Origin: Opitutia bacterium UBA5964
Lineage (GTDB): Bacteria; Verrucomicrobiota; Verrucomicrobiia; Opitutales; Coraliomargaritaceae
DNA: 25,886 nt
Direction: 5' to 3'
NCBI GenBank assembly: GCA_002430605.1
Contig: DJBY01000091.1
Location: forward strand, 1-25,886
A program made the position numbers and the translations under genes. The notes below the pieces were generated by a model. It did not search any database and was not told the origin of the DNA. It saw nothing but the letters and a program-made list of their open reading frames with translations. Shown in pieces: positions 24,726 to 25,886 of this stretch (positions are counted from its first letter, which is position 1; each line of letters opens with the position of its first letter).

Positions 24726-25796
24726 TTAGTGCGCTGGCGCAGTGGTGCCCAGTGAGTTGCCCCAACCGATGATTACTGTGGATAGAATGAGCAATAGGAT
24801 GGCTGTCCATACAATGCTCAGTGTGGCACGAGTCACGCCGCGCCATTCTTTGAAAAACAGTCCCCATAAATTGCCACAGATGATGATGAACGACATATGC
24901 AGCGACCAACTGGAGAAATCGAAGGCGCCCATCTTGGTCGAGCCCATACCGTAGAAGAAAAACTGGAAATACCAGATGATGCCGGACGCGGCGCACAGGG
25001 TGAGGATGCCGGTCGTTTCCGAGGGCGTTGCAGAGCGGTAGCCACTAAAGGTTTTATTGCGGCGATTCAGATACAGGCACCAGAGTGTGTTGGTGAGGAA
25101 TCCGCCCGGCAGGATTACGCAGAGCACCACGTTGTTTTGAAACAGCGGGTTGGCTCCGGCTTCGACCGCGAGTTCAGCAATCGGCACGCCACTTTGTATG
25201 CCAAAGGCGAAACAGGCGCTCATCAGACCGCAGATAAAGGCGACCACCAGTCCTTTGATCGGGGCGAACTCGTCGTCGCCGGACTTGTGGTCGGCGCTTA
25301 GCTCGGCGGGTAGTTCACGCTCTTTACGGAAGCCCGCGTAGCCTGCCACTAGAATGCCCACCGCGCAGAGTGCGACGCCGCCGATCACCACTTGCCCGCC
25401 AGTGGTGGACGCGACAGTCATCAGTTCACCGCGGAAGATCGGTGGAATCAGGGTGCCGAACAATGCGCAAAATCCCAATGCGACAGACATGCCCAGCGCC
25501 ATGCCGAGGTAACGCATCGTCAACCCGTAAGTGACCGCTCCGACGCCCCACAATAGTCCGAATAGAAAGGTCCACCCCAGTGCAGAGGCAGGTGCTCGAC
25601 TGAGAACACCGAATAGGTCGGGAGTGGTTGCGCCGGCGAAGATCCATGGCGTGAGCAACCATGCGAAGGCTCCCATCGCCAAGTAGAAACATTCCCAAGG
25701 CCATTTGCGGATAAATTTAAGTGGGGCGTAGAAGCTGGCTGCGGCGACTCCGCCGAGCGCGTGGAACAGCAGGCCGATGAGTGGTTGAGGTGTCAT
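24726..25796 (-). CDS. rhaT: L-rhamnose/proton symporter, RhaT family
   Basis: A 356-residue inner-membrane sugar permease with about ten hydrophobic helices. The N-terminal signature FHALGGVAAASFYAPLKFIR with KWPWECFY mirrors E. coli RhaT (HLIGAASAACFYAPFKKVK, KWSWET). WGVGAVTYGLTMRYLGMALG, PIKGLVVAFICG and WYFQFFFYGMG with SWSLHMSF are further family blocks. An in-frame TTG at 25826 would add 10 residues, but the ATG at 25796 puts the first helix at the usual distance. No rhamnose catabolic gene is visible on either side within the window, so the transported sugar is inferred from the family; related deoxysugars are possible. Confidence 0.9.
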   Translation of the reverse strand: MTPQPLIGLLFHALGGVAAASFYAPLKFIRKWPWECFYLAMGAFAWLLTPWIFAGATTPDLFGVLSRAPASALGWTFLFGLLWGVGAVTYGLTMRYLGMALGMSVALGFCALFGTLIPPIFRGELMTVASTTGGQVVIGGVALCAVGILVAGYAGFRKERELPAELSADHKSGDDEFAPIKGLVVAFICGLMSACFAFGIQSGVPIAELAVEAGANPLFQNNVVLCVILPGGFLTNTLWCLYLNRRNKTFSGYRSATPSETTGILTLCAASGIIWYFQFFFYGMGSTKMGAFDFSSWSLHMSFIIICGNLWGLFFKEWRGVTRATLSIVWTAILLLILSTVIIGWGNSLGTTAPAH

Positions 25797-25886
25797 GTTG
25801 TATCTGTGTTTGAAATTTAGAGCCAAAATACGCGCTGCAATTAAGTGATGCGAATACGTCGGGGGTAGGATGCGGAAGGCAGTAGT

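Overview
The window looks like chromosomal DNA from a free-living, respiring bacterium. Thirteen complex I genes (nuoB to nuoN), a bacterial-type Rho, an H-NOX sensor and a RhaT-type sugar permease sit together, with no phage or insertion-sequence genes. My best guess is a (probably marine) Verrucomicrobiota of the Opitutae/Puniceicoccales kind, based on the nuo gene order, the NuoM type, the short Rho and weak Shine-Dalgarno use. This is inference; no rRNA or tRNA gene is present to settle it.

Layout. Bases 89-1507 (minus) encode a methyltransferase/GT2 glycosyltransferase fusion, divergent from a 1-phosphofructokinase-like kinase (1640-2590). An H-NOX haem sensor and a large soluble hybrid histidine kinase follow (2871-6755). 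Immediately after them lies a decayed response-regulator gene (6752-7165), so the third member of this likely NO-sensing operon has been lost. On the minus strand come rho (7151-8296) and, further upstream, glutamate dehydrogenase (8797-10131). They are separated by a small zinc-ribbon ORF on the plus strand and by an unusual array of mini-hairpins (8515-8795).

Bases 10345-24132 are the complex I operon nuoBCDEFGHIJKLMN, all on the plus strand, tightly packed and closed by a clear intrinsic terminator (24154-24187). nuoA is absent from its usual place. NuoG is short and lacks the N7 cluster ligands. NuoM has Leu where a key proton-channel Lys is expected. Four of the larger gaps in the operon carry AT-rich arrays of 7-bp repeats, one of them a facing pair. 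Together the Nuo proteins would form the peripheral arm (B, C, D, E, F, G, I) and membrane arm (H, J, K, L, M, N) of NADH:quinone oxidoreductase.

Downstream is a heavily deleted pseudogene of an FdhF/YdeP-type molybdopterin oxidoreductase (about 24231-24649, minus), then a RhaT-like L-rhamnose/proton symporter (24726-25796, minus). Bases 1-88 and 25797-25886 are edge sequence in which I could not assign a gene.

The observations I rate highest are the stem-TNC-stem/AGTGA hairpin array, the orphaned H-NOX/kinase relay with its fossil regulator, the heptad repeats inside the nuo operon, and the altered NuoM.
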